The notes: generated from the sequence alone by a model not told the origin. 64,000 bases of DNA from Cherax quadricarinatus (GCF_038502225.1 NW_027196473.1:22501-86500), one strand, 5' to 3'. Shown: positions 42,121 to 53,923, counted from the first letter of the stretch. Made by a program: numbers and translations.

Positions 42121-43856
42121 TCAATCAATCAATCAAGTTTATTCTCTATAAGGATTACAATGCAGGATTTACAGATTTTGGTTATTGTGTGGTTTACATA
42201 TAATAGAATAATAATTACAGAGGGGGCCACTAGGACACCTAGTATGGCTAGGCATTTCGCCAAACTTAGATTAATTCTTAACCCTAAATTATTACAAATT
42301 ATGGAATAAGTTGACTAAATACTAAGTGACTAAATACTAGTTTGTGAGTTCAGCAATGTGGATGCTTTTGTTTTGGCACAATACATAGTTTCTATATTGG
42401 AGTATCACAGGCAAACTTATGACTAGTTAGGAATCATTATTTTAAGATTAAGATTCGTATTTCTGTGCTTATAGTCAATTGGGTGAGTGAATAAGTGTAA
42501 GTTTGAATCACCAGGTGGTTTTTATGTAGTTAGTTGACGGGGTGTATCAGGGTATTCCAGATTTTAGGGTCTTTGACATACATTGAATATTTATAAAGGT
42601 TTAGTCGGACACGGGGAATGTCGTAGAGATGTTTGTGTCTGGTGTCATGCCTGTGGGTCCTGTCGCAACTATCACGAAAGCATTTCAGGTCAAGGTTAAT
42701 ATTGGAATTTAAGGTCCTGTAGATGTAGATTGCACAGTAGTAAGTGTGGATGTTCTGAACAGTGAGTAAGTTTAGATCTATGAAGAGTGAGGGGGTGTGT
42801 TGCCAGGGATGGGATTTTGTGATTATTCTTACTGCAGCTTTTTTGTTGGGTTATTATTGGCTTTAGGTGTGTTGCTGCAGTTGATCCCCAAGCACAAATA
42901 GCATAGGTGAGGTATGGATAAATGAGTGAATAGTATAGTGTGAGAAGGGCATTTTGCAGCACGTAGTATCGTATCTTGGAGAGGATCCCAACTGTTTTGG
43001 ATACTTTTTTTGTTATGTGTTGGATATGGGTGTTGAAATTCAGGTTGTTGTCGAGGTATAGGCCTAGGAATTTGCCCTCATTATGTCTGGCAATTAGAGT
43101 GTTGTCGATCTTAATGTTTAGTTGCGCAACACCTGCTCTGCTACCAAACATAATATAGTAGGTTTTGTCAGTGTTAAGTGTAAGTTTATTGGCTGTCATC
43201 CAAGTTGATATTTTGAGCAGCTTCTCATTAACAATGGTGTTGAGGATGGCAAGATTAGGGTGAGAGATGACATAAGTTGTGTCGTCAGCAAAGAGTATGG
43301 GTTTCAGGTGTTGGGATACATTTGGAAGATCATTGATGTAAATGAGGAAGAGCAGGGGTCCAAGGACACTTCCCTGCGGAACTCCAGTATCAAGTGGCCG
43401 TGTTGATGATGCTGTGTCTTTAATGGTGACATACTGATACCTATTAGTAAGGTAGGATTGGAATATGCAAGCGCATGGCCTCTTATACCATAATGGTCAA
43501 GTTTGTGGAGTAGGATGCCATGGTCTACTGTGTGAAAAGCTTTTCTTAGGTCAAAAATTCCTAGCAGATATTCCTTATTTTCCAATGCTGTGTAAAGCAG
43601 ATCTAGCATTTTTACAATTGCATCATTAGTGCTTTTATTTTTCCTGAATCCAAATTGGCAGGGGCTGAGTATGTTTTGTGCCGTTATAAATGAATATAGT
43701 TTCCTGTGCACGAGTTTCTTGAAGATTTTGGATAGCAATGGTAAGTTTGATATTGGCCTGTAGTTGTTTACATCTGTAGGGTCACCACTTTCATGTATAG
43801 GTGTAACCCTTGCTGTCTTGAGTAGTTTCGGGAAGGTGCTGGTTTTTAGTGACTTG
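42121..43856 (-). pseudogene. LINE C RT, 5'-truncated and broken
   Basis: The tail (TCAA)n is at 42121-42136, followed by the 3' UTR and a reverse-oriented RT. Visible blocks include SCQFGFRKNKSTNDAIVKML, DLRKAFHTVDHGIL, GVPQGSVLGP-equivalent frames, and MTANKLTLNTDKTYYIMFGS with FLGLYLDNNLNFNTHI. Frameshifts (for example QQKSCSKNNHK in place of QQKAAVR) break it. Its 5' edge at GTGACTTGTT is cut by a LINE F tail. Confidence 0.85.
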
Positions 43857-45171
43857 TTATTATTATTATTATAATCAAAAAGAAGCGCTAAGCCACAAGG
43901 TCTATACAGCGCTGCAGGGTAGGGAAGGAAGCGAGGGTATTGGGCGGCAGAAGGGGGGAGGGATGATCAGTAGGTTACAGAAAACAGCGGGGCAGGGGAT
44001 AGTGCGGGGGTAGAGGGCAGCAAGAGATTGAGGTAGAAAGGGCTGAAGGTATCATTAGAGTTTGTGAAGTAAGTCAGTTGTTGTCAAAAAGTCAATGAGA
44101 GAGTCCGGATGAAAGGTGGGTCCATCAGCGAGAAGGGAAGGTAAAGAGAGAGCAGCGGAGCAAAGACGACGTTGGAGGTATATTCTGCGTGCTCGTTGAT
44201 AAAGTGGGCAGTCTAATAGAAAGTGGCTAACCGATAATGGAACCTGACAATTCTCACAGAGAGGAGCAGGGCGCCTCTCCTGAGATAACCATGAGTAAGA
44301 CAAGTATGGCCAATGCGAAGACGGGAGAGAAGTTTGTTACCGAGCAGAGTAGATCAACGTTGTTGCCAACGGGTGTGAAATGGAAACACCTCTATATGAA
44401 ACTGGTAGGTCATGTGCTGCTGACCGCGCAGCAGTGTCTGCCTGTTCATTGCCCTGTACGTCAACATGACCAGGGACCCAACAAAAAACAATATCTTTAT
44501 GCTTGGAAGAGATGCAGCGTAGCCAAAGTTGGATACGGAGGACTAAGGGGTGAAGTGTATCAAATTTCTGTATAGCCTGTAAAGCACTAAGAAAGTCTGA
44601 GACAATCACAAATGATGACATAGGCATAGATGCAATACGGATAAGTGCTGCAAGAATGGCATACAATTCAGCAGTAAAGATACTAGCCGAAGATAGTAAA
44701 TGCCCTCGTACGACACTGTCCGGAAACATTGCTGCGAATCCTACGCCGTCAGAAGACTTAGAGCCATTTATGTACACTGCAATGGCATGAGAATGAGAGT
44801 GGAAGTGGTCAAGAAAAAGAGAGCGGGAAGCTACCGTAGACAGTTGGGCTTTCGAGCAAGGGAGTGAGAAAGAACAGACTCAAACAGCTGGAACTTCCCA
44901 GGGGGGTAGGGAAAAGTGAGATGCTACATGAACATAGAAAGGTGGTAATTGAAGAGAAGACAAGAGCGAATGTAGGCAAAGGGAGAAGGGACGGAGCAAA
45001 CAGGGGCGGCGAACAAATAAAGAATGTCTACTAATATCGGTGACCATTCTATAAATGGAAGGATTGCGGAGATCATGAGAGCGTACATAGTAGTGAAGGC
45101 AATAGGCATCACGGCGATCGGATAAGGATGGAACGTTCGCTTCTGCATAGAGGCTGAGGAAAGGTGGGGAA
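43857..45171 (-). pseudogene. LINE F 3' part: RNase H and zinc knuckle
   Basis: Minus-strand element with an (ATT)n tail at 43857-43871. It encodes, with stops and two frame changes, a linker (DRRDAYCLHYYVRSHDLRNP), an RNase H domain (YINGSKSSDGVGFA, TAELYAILAAL, FVIVSDFLSALQAI, FCWVPGHVDVQGNEQAD), and a C-terminal CCHC-type knuckle (CENCQVPLSVSHFLLDC). RNase H Asp and Glu positions are recognisable. An RNase H domain is typical of I/R1-group LINEs and absent from the others in this window. The RT itself is missing by 5' truncation. Confidence 0.85.
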
Positions 45172-46890
45172 CTCACACGAAATGATCAAGAGGTATGTGA
45201 GGAGCTCAACAAGAGATTTAAGGAAGTATTCACAGTTGAGACAGGAAGTACTCTGGGAAGACAGGACAGAGAGGGACACCAACAGGGAATACACCAACAA
45301 GTGCTGGATGACATACACACAACTGAAGAGGAGGTGAAGAAGATGCTAAGTGACCTTGATACCTCAAAGGCAAGGGGACCGGACAACATCTCCCTGTGGG
45401 CCCTTAGAGAAGGAGCAGAAATGCTCTGTGTCCCATTAGCCACAATCTTCAATACATCCCTTGAAACTGGGCAACTACCAGAGGTATGGAAGACTGCAAA
45501 TGTAGTTCCCATTTTTAAAATAGGAGACAGAAAAGAGGCGCTAAACTACAGACCAGTGTTACTGACGTATATAGTATGCAAAGTCATGGAGAAGATTATC
45601 AGGAGGAGAGTGGTGGAGCACCTGGAATGCAACAGAAATATAAATGATAACCAGCATGATTTCATGGAAGGCAAATCCTGTGTCACAAACCTTCTGGAGT
45701 TTCATGATCAAGTAACAGAAGTAAGAGACAAAAGAGAGGAGTGGGTTGACTGCATCTTCTCGGACTGCAAGAAAGCCTTCAACACAGTTCCTCACAAGAG
45801 ATTAGTGCAGAAACTAGAGGATCAGGCGTGTATAATGGGAAGGGCACTTCAATGGATCAGAGAATACCTGACAGGGAGGCAACAACGAGTCATGGTACGT
45901 GATGAGGTATCACAGTGGGCACCTGTGACGAGCAGGGTCCCACAGGAATCGGTCCTAGGACCAGTGCTATTTTTGGTATATGTGAATGACATGATGGAAA
46001 GGATAGACTCAGAGGTGACCCTGTTCGCAGATGATGTGAAGTTAATGAGGAGAATTAAATCAGATGAGGATCAAGCAGGCCTTCAAAGAGACCTGGACAG
46101 GTTGTACACGTGGTCCAGCAATTAGCTTCTCGCATTCAACCCTGCCAAACGAAAGGTCATGAAGATCGGAGAAGGGCAAAGAAGACAGCAAACAGAGTAT
46201 AGGCTAGGTGGCCAACGACTGCAAACCTCACTCAAGGAGAAAGATCTTGGCATGATTATAACGCTGAACACGTCTCTGGAAGCACACATCAACCAGATAA
46301 CTGCTGCAGCATATGGGCGACTGGCAAACCTGAGATTAGCATTCCGATACCTAAGTAAGGAATCTTTCAAGACACTGTACACCATGTACATCAGGCCCAT
46401 ACTGGAGTATGCAGCACCTGTTTGGAACCCGCACCGGGTCAAGCACGTTACGAAATAGAGAAAGTGCAAAGGTTTGCGACAAGGTTAGTTCCAGAGTTAA
46501 GGGGAATGTCCTATGAAGAAAGGTTGAGGGAAATCGGCCAGGACAGGAGGAATAGGGGAGACATGATAATGACATACAAAATACTGTGTGGAATAGACAA
46601 GGTGGACAGAGACAAGATGTTCAAGAGAGGGGACACAGAAGCAAGGGGTCACTCTTGGAAGTTGAAGACTCAGATGAGTCACAGGGATGTTAGGAAGCAG
46701 TTCTTCAGTCATAGAGTGATCAGGATGTGGAACAGTCTGGCAAGTGATGTAGTGGAGGCAGGAACCATACAAAGCTTTAAGAGGAGGTATGATAAAGCTC
46801 ATGGAGTAGGGAGAGAGAGGACCTAGTAGTGTTCAGTGAAGAGGTGGGGCCAGGAGCTGTGTCTCAACCCCTGCAACTACAATTAGGTGA
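45172..46890 (+). pseudogene. LINE G (CR1/Rex1-like) reverse transcriptase
   Basis: A 5'-truncated RT with DTSKARGPDNISLWALRE, TANVVPIFKIGDRKEALNYR, DCKKAFNTVPH, GPVLFLVYVND and LFADDVKLM, then a TAG at 46123-46125 (SSN stop LLAFN). KDLGMIITLNTSLEAHI, ILEYAAPVWNPH, a frame change near 46440, and WNSLASDVVEAGTIQSFKR complete it. The 3' end is CTGCAACTACAATTAGGTGAG. Its orientation is opposite to both neighbours. Confidence 0.88.
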
Positions 46891-46892
46891 GT

Positions 46893-49036
46893 ACATCAAG
46901 GACCTTCAACCGTTCCCAGTAATTTAGGTGCCTTATTGTGCTTATGTGTGCTGTGAAAGTTCTTTGTACACTCTCCAGGTCTGCAGTGTTGCCAGCATTG
47001 AAGGGGGCCGTTAGTGTACAGCAGTATTCCAGCCTCGAGAGCACAAGAGAATCATCATGGGCTTGGCATCCCTAGTTTTGAAGGTTCTCATTATCCATCC
47101 TACTATTTTCCTAGCAGATGAGGTAGATACATTGTCGTCGTCTTTGAAGGCGAGATCCTCTGACATTATCACTCCCAGGTCCTTCACATTACTTTTCCGT
47201 TCTATTGTATGATTAGAATTTGTCGTATACCCTGATACATTTTTAATTTCCCCAAGTTTCCCATATCTGAGTAGTTGAAATTTCTCTTTGTTGAACTTCA
47301 TATTGTTTTGAGTGGCCCATTCAAAGATTTGATTGATGTCTGCTTGGAGTCTCGTGGTGTCTTCGATGGAGGTCACTGCCACGGTAATCTGGGTGTCATC
47401 CATAAAGGAAGACACAGAGCTATGACTTACATCTCTGTCTATGTCGGGAATGAGAATGAGGAATAGAATGGAAGCGAGTACTGTGCCTTGTGGAACATAG
47501 CTTTTTACCGTGGCTGCCTGGGACTTTATTCTGTTTACTATTACTCTTTGTGTTCTATTTGTCAGGAAGTTATAGATCCATCTACCAACTTTTCCTGTTA
47601 TTCCTTTATCAAGCATTTTGAGTGCTATTACACCATGGTCACACTTGTCGAAAGCTTTTGCAAAGTCTGTGTATACTACATCTGTATTTTGTTTATCCTC
47701 TACAGCATCCAGGACCTTATCATAGTGGTCCAGTAGCTGGAACAGGCAGGAGCGACCTGCTCTAAACCCGTGTTGCCCTGGGTTGTGTAACTGATGGGTA
47801 TCTCGGTGGTTGGCGTTCTTGCTTCGTAGAACCCTCTCAAAGATTTTTATGATATGGGATGCTAGTGCTATCGGTCTGTACTTCTTTGCAATTGCTTTAC
47901 TGCCACCTTTGTGGAGTGGGGCTATGTCTGTTGTTTTTAGTGTGTGTGGGATGACCCCGTGTCCATGCTCCCTCTCCATAAAATGCTGGAGGCACGCGAT
48001 AGGGGCTTCTTGCAGTTCTTGATGAACATGGAGTTTCATGAGTCTGGGCCTGGGGCAAAGTGCATGGGCATGTCATTTATTGCCTCTTCAAAGTCTTGTG
48101 GACTTAGGATAATATCCAAGATTTTTGGGACGTCCAAATTTTGGGCTTTGTTCATAAAGAATTCATTTGGGTTGTCGACCCTTAGTCTGGGCAGTGGCTC
48201 GCTGAACACTGAGTCACATTGAGACTTCAGTATCTCATTATTTCTTGGCTGTCATCTGTGTATGTCCCATCCCGCCTAAGCAGGGGCCCAATACTGGATG
48301 TTGTTTTTCCCTTAGACTGGTGATTCTTGTCTCCTGTAAGATTCCTTCAGCCTAAGTTCAATATTTGCAATTTCGTTGACTAGTGCCTCCCTTCGCATTT
48401 CCGATATACTGGTCCCACTCAGCAGCTCAGTGACTCTTTGCCTTTGTCTGTATAGGCAGCGTCTCTCTCTTTCTAGTTAACATCTTCTCTTTCTTTTTCT
48501 TAATGGAATGTGTCTTGAGCAGGTCTCAAGAACCACAGAATTCATTTTTTCAAGATAAATGTTTGGATCTGTGTTGTTTAGGATATCTTCTCAGCTTGTT
48601 TCATTTAGGATATGGTTTACTTGATCCCACTGTATGTTTTTGTTATTGAAATTGAATTTTGTGAAGAGACCTTCATGACTGTTCACATTTTGCTGGTCAG
48701 AAACCCTGTGCATACATGCCTGTACCTCTATTATGTTGTGATCTGAGTGTATCGTCTTTGATACAGTTATATTACGTATCAGATCATCAATGTTAGTGAA
48801 GATGAGGTTCAGCGTATTTTCTAGTCTTGTAGGCTCTACTATTTGCTGGTTTAAGGTGAATTTGGTGCAGAGAGTTAATAGGTCATGTGTGTGTGAATTT
48901 TCATCTGAGCTGCCTCCTGGGGTGATCTCGGCTAAAACATTGTTTGCTATACTTCTCCATTTTAGGTGTCTCAAGTTGAAATCTCCTAGCAGTAAGATAT
49001 TTGGGGTAGGAGTTGGGAGATTTTCTAGACAGTGGT
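46893..49036 (-). pseudogene. LINE B-like (subfamily B') fragment, both ends missing
   Basis: The complement covers the endonuclease end (RHLKWRSIANNVLAEITPGG, SDHNIIEVQA) through RT fingers (TTDIAPLHKGGSKAIAKKY), palm (YTDFAKAFDKCDHG) and SSFMDDTQI (the FADD alanine is methionine) to the thumb. Numerous frameshifts. The 3' UTR is absent, so the 3' end was lost by deletion rather than by truncated insertion. The LINE G tail abuts at 46890. Confidence 0.85.
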
Positions 49037-49192
49037 GATGAACAGTACTTATGCATAGAATGGTTTAAGAGTAAATGTGAAGGCTGTTTTTTTTTTTTTT
49101 TTTTACAAATTTATAAGATATGAGGAAGACCCCTATTAAAAAAAAATACTGGAGGTTTCCTTAGAAAATGCTGACACAATGAGTGTACTCAC

Positions 49193-49430
49193 AGGTCACA
49201 TCATCAGTATTCATCGTCTCAGGAGCTGTATATATGCAACCGGCTGAAGCTCTCAAGCTGTAAGAACATGATGTTCTTAGAGGTGTAACTTCTGGTGACA
49301 GTTGCCTTTTGTGCGAAATAATGATGCTTGATTTAACCAATCCTCCTGAAATATGATTATCACTAATAACTCGAACTTTCAACCTCTCCTTTTTCTCCGT
49401 ATTTATTCTGGATGACTTTATAACAGCAAC
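49193..49430 (-). CDS. PRDM9-like: PRDM9-like gene, exon before the zinc knuckle
   Basis: A 238-bp exon with acceptor TTTTTTAG|GTTGC and donor ACCT|GTGAGT, phase 0 to phase 1. It encodes 79 residues rich in basic and serine residues, ending TSCSYSLRASAGCIYTAPET then MNTDDVT. The YSLR...Y...DD pattern just before the zinc knuckle is what PRDM9 proteins show (MYSLRERKGHAY...DDDYLYC), at the end of the SSX-repression-domain-like region. A KRAB-like domain, if present, would be upstream. The phase match to the next exon is exact. Confidence 0.85.
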
Positions 49431-49584
49431 CTAAAAAAGAAAAAAATTAAATTTACATTCTATTAAGATTTTACAATAGATGCTAGTGTATATACTAAGC
49501 GATATCAGCAAATTATGTCAGCAAGTCATGAAAGTCATGATAATGTGTAACTAGTGCACACTGATACACCTACATGAGTGTTAG

Positions 49585-50930
49585 TCTAACGGTGCCATAC
49601 ATCTGAATGTATATCCTTTACATCAGTTAAGTTTATAAAATTGTCACTTTGATGGGTAGCTGAAATAAAAATAATAATCTTTTCAAGACACTAAGAATTA
49701 TGTATGTGATTTTATGTCCTCTATGCTTAAACAGTAAATTAAAGGACATAAAATCACATGCATAATTCTTAGTGCCTTGAAAAGATTATTATTTTTACTT
49801 GAGCTACCCATCAAAGTGACAACTTTATTAACCCTTCGGGGGTCGGCAGGTCCTCTCAGAGACTTGTTCTCAGGGTCGGCCAAATTTCAAAAAAGAAAAA
49901 AAAAAATTTTTTCTTATGAAAAGATAGAGAATCTTTTCCCGATCATAATGACACCAAAAGTATGAAATTTGAGGGAAAACTTATGGAAATATGCTCTCGC
50001 GAAGTTAGCAGTCTTGACGATGTTTACGCATCGGCGATTTTGCCCACTTTGAGCCCTATTTTCGGCCAATTCCAGTGTACTTGTCGACAAAAATCATAAC
50101 TATTTTGCTAGAACTTCATTTTTTCTATCGAATGAGTACAAGAAACCACCCATTTACTGATTTCAACTATCCAATACAGTAGTCAGAATTTAGCAATTTT
50201 GCCAATGTCACACAAATTTCAAAAGATGCCAATTTCCGAATAGAGTCCAGAATAAACAAGAAAGACATTCCTGTTCATTAGTCATGTTCCCACGCCCCTC
50301 TTACATTCTTTTGTTTTCCACTTTGAATTTTTATTCTCACAAAAAAAAATAGAAGATTTACTGTTATGCAGACTACTGCATTAGTGTAGAAATGGTATAA
50401 ATAATATCAGCACACTTGTGAAAGAATATTACTCACCAGTTGACGTGTATTGGACGCTCGGCATGATTTGTTTACTTTTGATCTTTGGTAAAAATCGAAC
50501 ATTTCTGCTACTTTGAGCTCAATTTCAAGGTACTTTTCATTGTAAAATCAGTCAAAATCATCTCAATTTCTGTAATATACCTTCTATTCTATAAAATGAG
50601 ACCAGGAAAACTAGAATACAACAATAAATATCATACGAAAATACAGTGCACAGTCGCTGTTTTAATCCAAAAACACGGTCAAAGTTTTTTTTTTCTCATT
50701 ACACACTGTGTGCTGCAGGATTTTTTTTATACTGTGCACACTGACCACATAGACCCATTCTTTCATATGTAGGCCTACCAGCTTTCTCTCACTAGATTTG
50801 ACGGCGCTAGAATTTATGCGTACTAGTGCATCAAAAACCCCTGCACGTAAGCCGTACTAGTACGGCCGAAACCCCGAAAGGGTTAACACTTAACTTATGT
50901 AATGGATATACATTCAGATGCATGGCACCT
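49585..50930. repeat. Long fold-back (inverted repeat) interrupted by a MITE
   Basis: The left arm 49585-49720 and the right arm 49743-49831 plus 50883-50930 are near-perfect reverse complements (about 136 bp, few mismatches) around a 22-bp loop. Examples are GTGATTTTATGTCCT/AGGACATAAAATCAC and CACTTTGATGGGTAGCT/AGCTACCCATCAAAGTG. A TTAA MITE has inserted in the right arm. A second small hairpin (ACTGTCTAAGC/GCTTAGACAGT) follows at 50933-50957. Confidence 0.88.
49832..50882. mobile_element. TTAA (piggyBac-type) MITE, complete
   Basis: 1051 bp between TTAA at 49828-49831 and 50883-50886. Ends are CCCTTCGGGGGTCGGC and GCCGAAACCCCGAAAGGG. The left 60 bp (CTTGTTCTCAGGGTCGG, A-run) match the right subterminal region of the piggyBac transposon at 30700-30790. 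The fold-back arm reads through once the element and one TTAA are removed. Non-coding. Confidence 0.92.
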
Positions 50931-51097
50931 TTACTGTCTAAGCATAGCTTAGACAGTTTTTCAAAGCACAAAAACTTATATGTGTGAGTGAACTGAAAGT
51001 TACCACAGCAACCACTCTTTTCAGTACACTTTGAGCAATGCATATTTTCTTGTTTGCCTTTGTCACATAAACCCTGATTTAGTATTAAACCATTTTA

Positions 51098-51252
51098 CCT
51101 GGAGTTTACCTGGAGAGAGTTCCGGGGGTCAACGCCCCCGCGGCCCGGTCTGTGACCAGGCCTCCTGGTGGATCAGAGCCTGATCAACCAGGCTGTTGCT
51201 GCTGGCTGCACGCAAACCAACGTACGAGCCACAGCCCGGCTGATCAGGAACT
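51098..51252 (-). mobile_element. LINE B 3' UTR, 155 bp
   Basis: TACCTGGAGTTTACCTGGAG through CGGGGGTCAACGCCCCCG to CGGCTGATCAGGAACTG is the LINE B terminal region only. Very short 5'-truncated insertion. Confidence 0.9.
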
Positions 51253-51469
51253 GACATACCTTAATGATATATCCCTCAATATTTTTATGTAACAATATAA
51301 AAAAAAAATTAACTCATGACAAAACAAATTATACAAAATTTGGTATCCTATTCTTGAATTAAATTATGAATCATGTAAATCTACATATTAATGTAAAGCA
51401 GTTCTAAAATGTTAAATAAAATCTAAAATTTTTTTAACTCTACTGCCATCTGCCAAGACCGAGCAACTC

Positions 51470-51621
51470 AAAGAAAACACATTCACCATCTTTCTTTCAA
51501 TCACTGTCTTTCAAGAAGCGTTCTGACATAACAATCAGATTACCCATCAACTGCAACATCTCCACCTCTCCTTTGGAATGCAAGCACTGCACTTCCCATC
51601 TCCAGGACCCAAGTCTAGCTA

Positions 51622-51626
<5 letters not shown>
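51470..51626 (-). mobile_element. Diverged LINE A 3' fragment
   Basis: AACACATTCACCATC, CACTGTCTTTCAAGAAG and GCACTTCCCATCTCCAGGA follow the LINE A 3' UTR order. It faces, tail-out, the plus-strand LINE A that begins 44 bp further on. Confidence 0.72.

Positions 51627-51670
<44 letters not shown>
51627..51670. repeat. (AAT)n microsatellite
   Basis: About 14 uninterrupted AAT units join two oppositely oriented LINE A fragments. Confidence 0.95.
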
Positions 51671-51671
<1 letters not shown>

Positions 51672-53127
51672 GGATAGCAGATGAACAAGGAGGCTTTAGG
51701 AAAGGTAGGGGGTGTGTGGACCAGGTGTTTACAGTGAAACATATAAGTGAACAGTATTTAGATAAGGCTAAAGAGGTCTTTGTGGCATTTATGGATTTGG
51801 AAAAGGCGTATGACAGGGTGGATAGGGGGGCAATGTGGCAGATGTTGCAAGTGTATGGTGTAGGAGGTAGGTTACTGAAAGCAGTGAAGAGTTTTTACGA
51901 GGATAGCGAGGCTCAAGTTAGAGTATGTAGGAAAGAGGGAAATTTTTTCCCAGTAAAAGTAGGCCTTAGACAAGGATGTGTGATGTCACCGTGGTTGTTT
52001 AATATATTTATAGATGGGGTTGTAAGAGAAGTAAATGCGAGGGTCTTGGCAAGAGGCGTGGAGTTAAAAGATAAAGAATCACACACAAAGTGGGAGTTGT
52101 CACAGCTGCTCTTTGCTGATGATACTGTGCTCTTGGGAGATTCTGAAGAGAAGTTGCAGAGATTGGTGGATGAATTTGGTAGGGTGTGCAAAAGAAGAAA
52201 ATTAAAGGTGAATACAGGAAAGAGTAAGGTTATGAGGATAACAAAAAGATTAGGTGATGAAAGATTGAATATCAGATTGGAGGGAGAGAGTATGTAGGAG
52301 GTGAACGTATTCAGATATTTGGGAGTGGACGTGTCAGCGGATGGGTCTATGAAAGATGAGGTGAATCATAGAATTGATGAGGGAAAAAGAGTGAGTGGTG
52401 CACTTAGGAGTCTGTGGAGACAAAGAACTTTGTCCTTGGAGGCAAAGAGGGGAATGTATGAGAGTATAGTTTTACCAACGCTCTTATATGGGTGTGAAGC
52501 GTGGGTGATGAATGTTGCAGCGAGGAGAAGGCTGGAGGCAGTGGAGATGTCATGTCTGAGGGCAATGTGTGGTGTGAATATAATGCAGAGAATTCGTAGT
52601 TTGGAAGTTAGGAGGAGGTGCGGGATTACCAAAACTGTTGTCCAGAGGGCTGAGGAAGGGTTGTTGAGGTGGTTCGGACATGTAGAGAGAATGGAGCGAA
52701 ACAGAATGACTTCAAGAGTGTATCAGTCTGTAGTGGAAGGAAGGCGGGGTAGGGGTCGGCCTAGGAAGGGTTGGAGGGAGGGGGTAAAGGAGGTTTTGTG
52801 TGCGAGGGGCTTGGACTTCCAGCAGGCATGCGTGAGCGTGTTTGATAGGAGTGAATGGAGACAAATGGTTTTTAATACTTGACGTGCTGTTGGAGTGTGA
52901 GCAAAGTAACATTTATGAAGGGATTCAGGGAAACCGGCAGGCCGGACTTGAGTCCTGGAGATGGGAAGTACAGTGCCTGCACTCTGAAGGAGGGGTGTTA
53001 ATGTTGCAGTTTAAAAACTGTAGTGTAAAGCACCCTTCTGGCAAGACAGTGATGGAGTGAATGATGGTGAAAGTTTTTCTTTTTCGGGCCACCCTGCCTT
53101 GGTGGGAATCGGCCGGTGTGATAATAA
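51671..53127 (+). pseudogene. LINE A RT, 5'-truncated with a premature stop
   Basis: It begins at RIADEQGGFRKGRG inside the RT and runs to the 3' tail at 53127. It is nearly identical to 12178-13637. A GAG codon of the family is TAG at 52293-52295 (GESM stop EVNVF). Otherwise the frame is open, with MDLEKAYDRV, LLFADDT and a full C-terminus ending RQMVFNT at 52880. Confidence 0.9.
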
Positions 53128-53375
53128 ATAATAATAATAAATAATATCTTTATTTACTACAAGTACATGTACATAGTATACAGGCTTAGATGACATCAAT
53201 GACATACTACTATATAGAAACCCTCTCTTATGCAGAGAATTTCGAGCAAATTAGGTCAGTTTTGTCCCAGGATGCAACCCACACCAGTCGACTAACACCC
53301 AGGTACCCATTTTAGACTGATGGGTGAACATGGACAGTAGGCGTCTTATGGAAACACGTCCCTAATGTTTTCCTT
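53128..53375 (-). mobile_element. tRNA-derived SINE (type 1), head missing
   Basis: The (AAT)n tail, TTTACTACAAGTACATGTAC and the core ACCCACACCAGTCGACTAAC match 21797-22020. The tRNA-like part is absent (5'-truncated). Confidence 0.82.
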
Positions 53376-53379
53376 CATA

Positions 53380-53825
53380 AAACATTACTGTGGTCATACT
53401 CAAACACCACGTCCATTAAAAACCACCTCTCTCCATTCACTCCTATCTAACACATTGACACAAGCCTGCTGAATGCTCAATCCTTAAACTCAAAGCCTCT
53501 TTTAGCCTCTCCCTTCAACCATTCCTGGGATGACCCCTACCTTTCCTACCTTCCACCCCAGATTTATAAGCCCCCTTTTGTCATCCTACCCCTCTCTACA
53601 GATCTTTCTGCATGCCCAAGCCACCTCAACAATTCCTTCTCAGCCCTCTGAATTATACCCTTGGTCACCCCCTACATCAGTCCAAATTCTCTATGTTGCA
53701 GTCACACCACACTGCTTTCAAGAATGATATATCCACAGCCTCTAGCCTCAGTACAGTGTATTACTGCAGCATTCAAAAACTCTATGCACTCTCCAGTCTG
53801 ATACCCAATTTTTTCATTGCCTAGA
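53380..53825 (-). mobile_element. Diverged LINE A C-terminal fragment
   Basis: CTCTCTCCATTCACTCCTAT, CTCCCTTCAACCATTCCTGG and CACCACACTGCTTTCAAG follow the order of 4625-4960 (complement) with many changes. Old copy. Confidence 0.7.
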
Positions 53826-53923
53826 ATTATTATTTTTACTATTATTATTATTAGTATCATTATTATTAAAATGGTATACAATACCGATAGGTTGTTAGGT
53901 AAGACACAGATGCAACAGTTAGG
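53826..53923 (-). repeat. Outer hammerhead-bearing repeat, left part (split by Tigger)
   Basis: GGTAAGACACAGATGCAACAG ends at the Tigger TA and continues at 60807 as TCTTTATTTTAAAATG. The complement, CTGTTGTATCTGTGTCTTACC, is found at 61091-61111, which shows the pre-insertion continuity. Confidence 0.75.

Noticed and set aside
46893..49036. LINE B' as an intact element
   Set aside because: The FADD alanine is changed, many frameshifts exist and both ends are missing.
50905..51075. Minus-strand frame with a cysteine cluster (MHCSKCTEKSGCC), as a possible zinc-finger exon
   Set aside because: Part of it lies in the fold-back arm. The best donor gives phase 1, which does not fit the next exon's phase 0, and I do not recognise the pattern. 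Transcript data could revive it.
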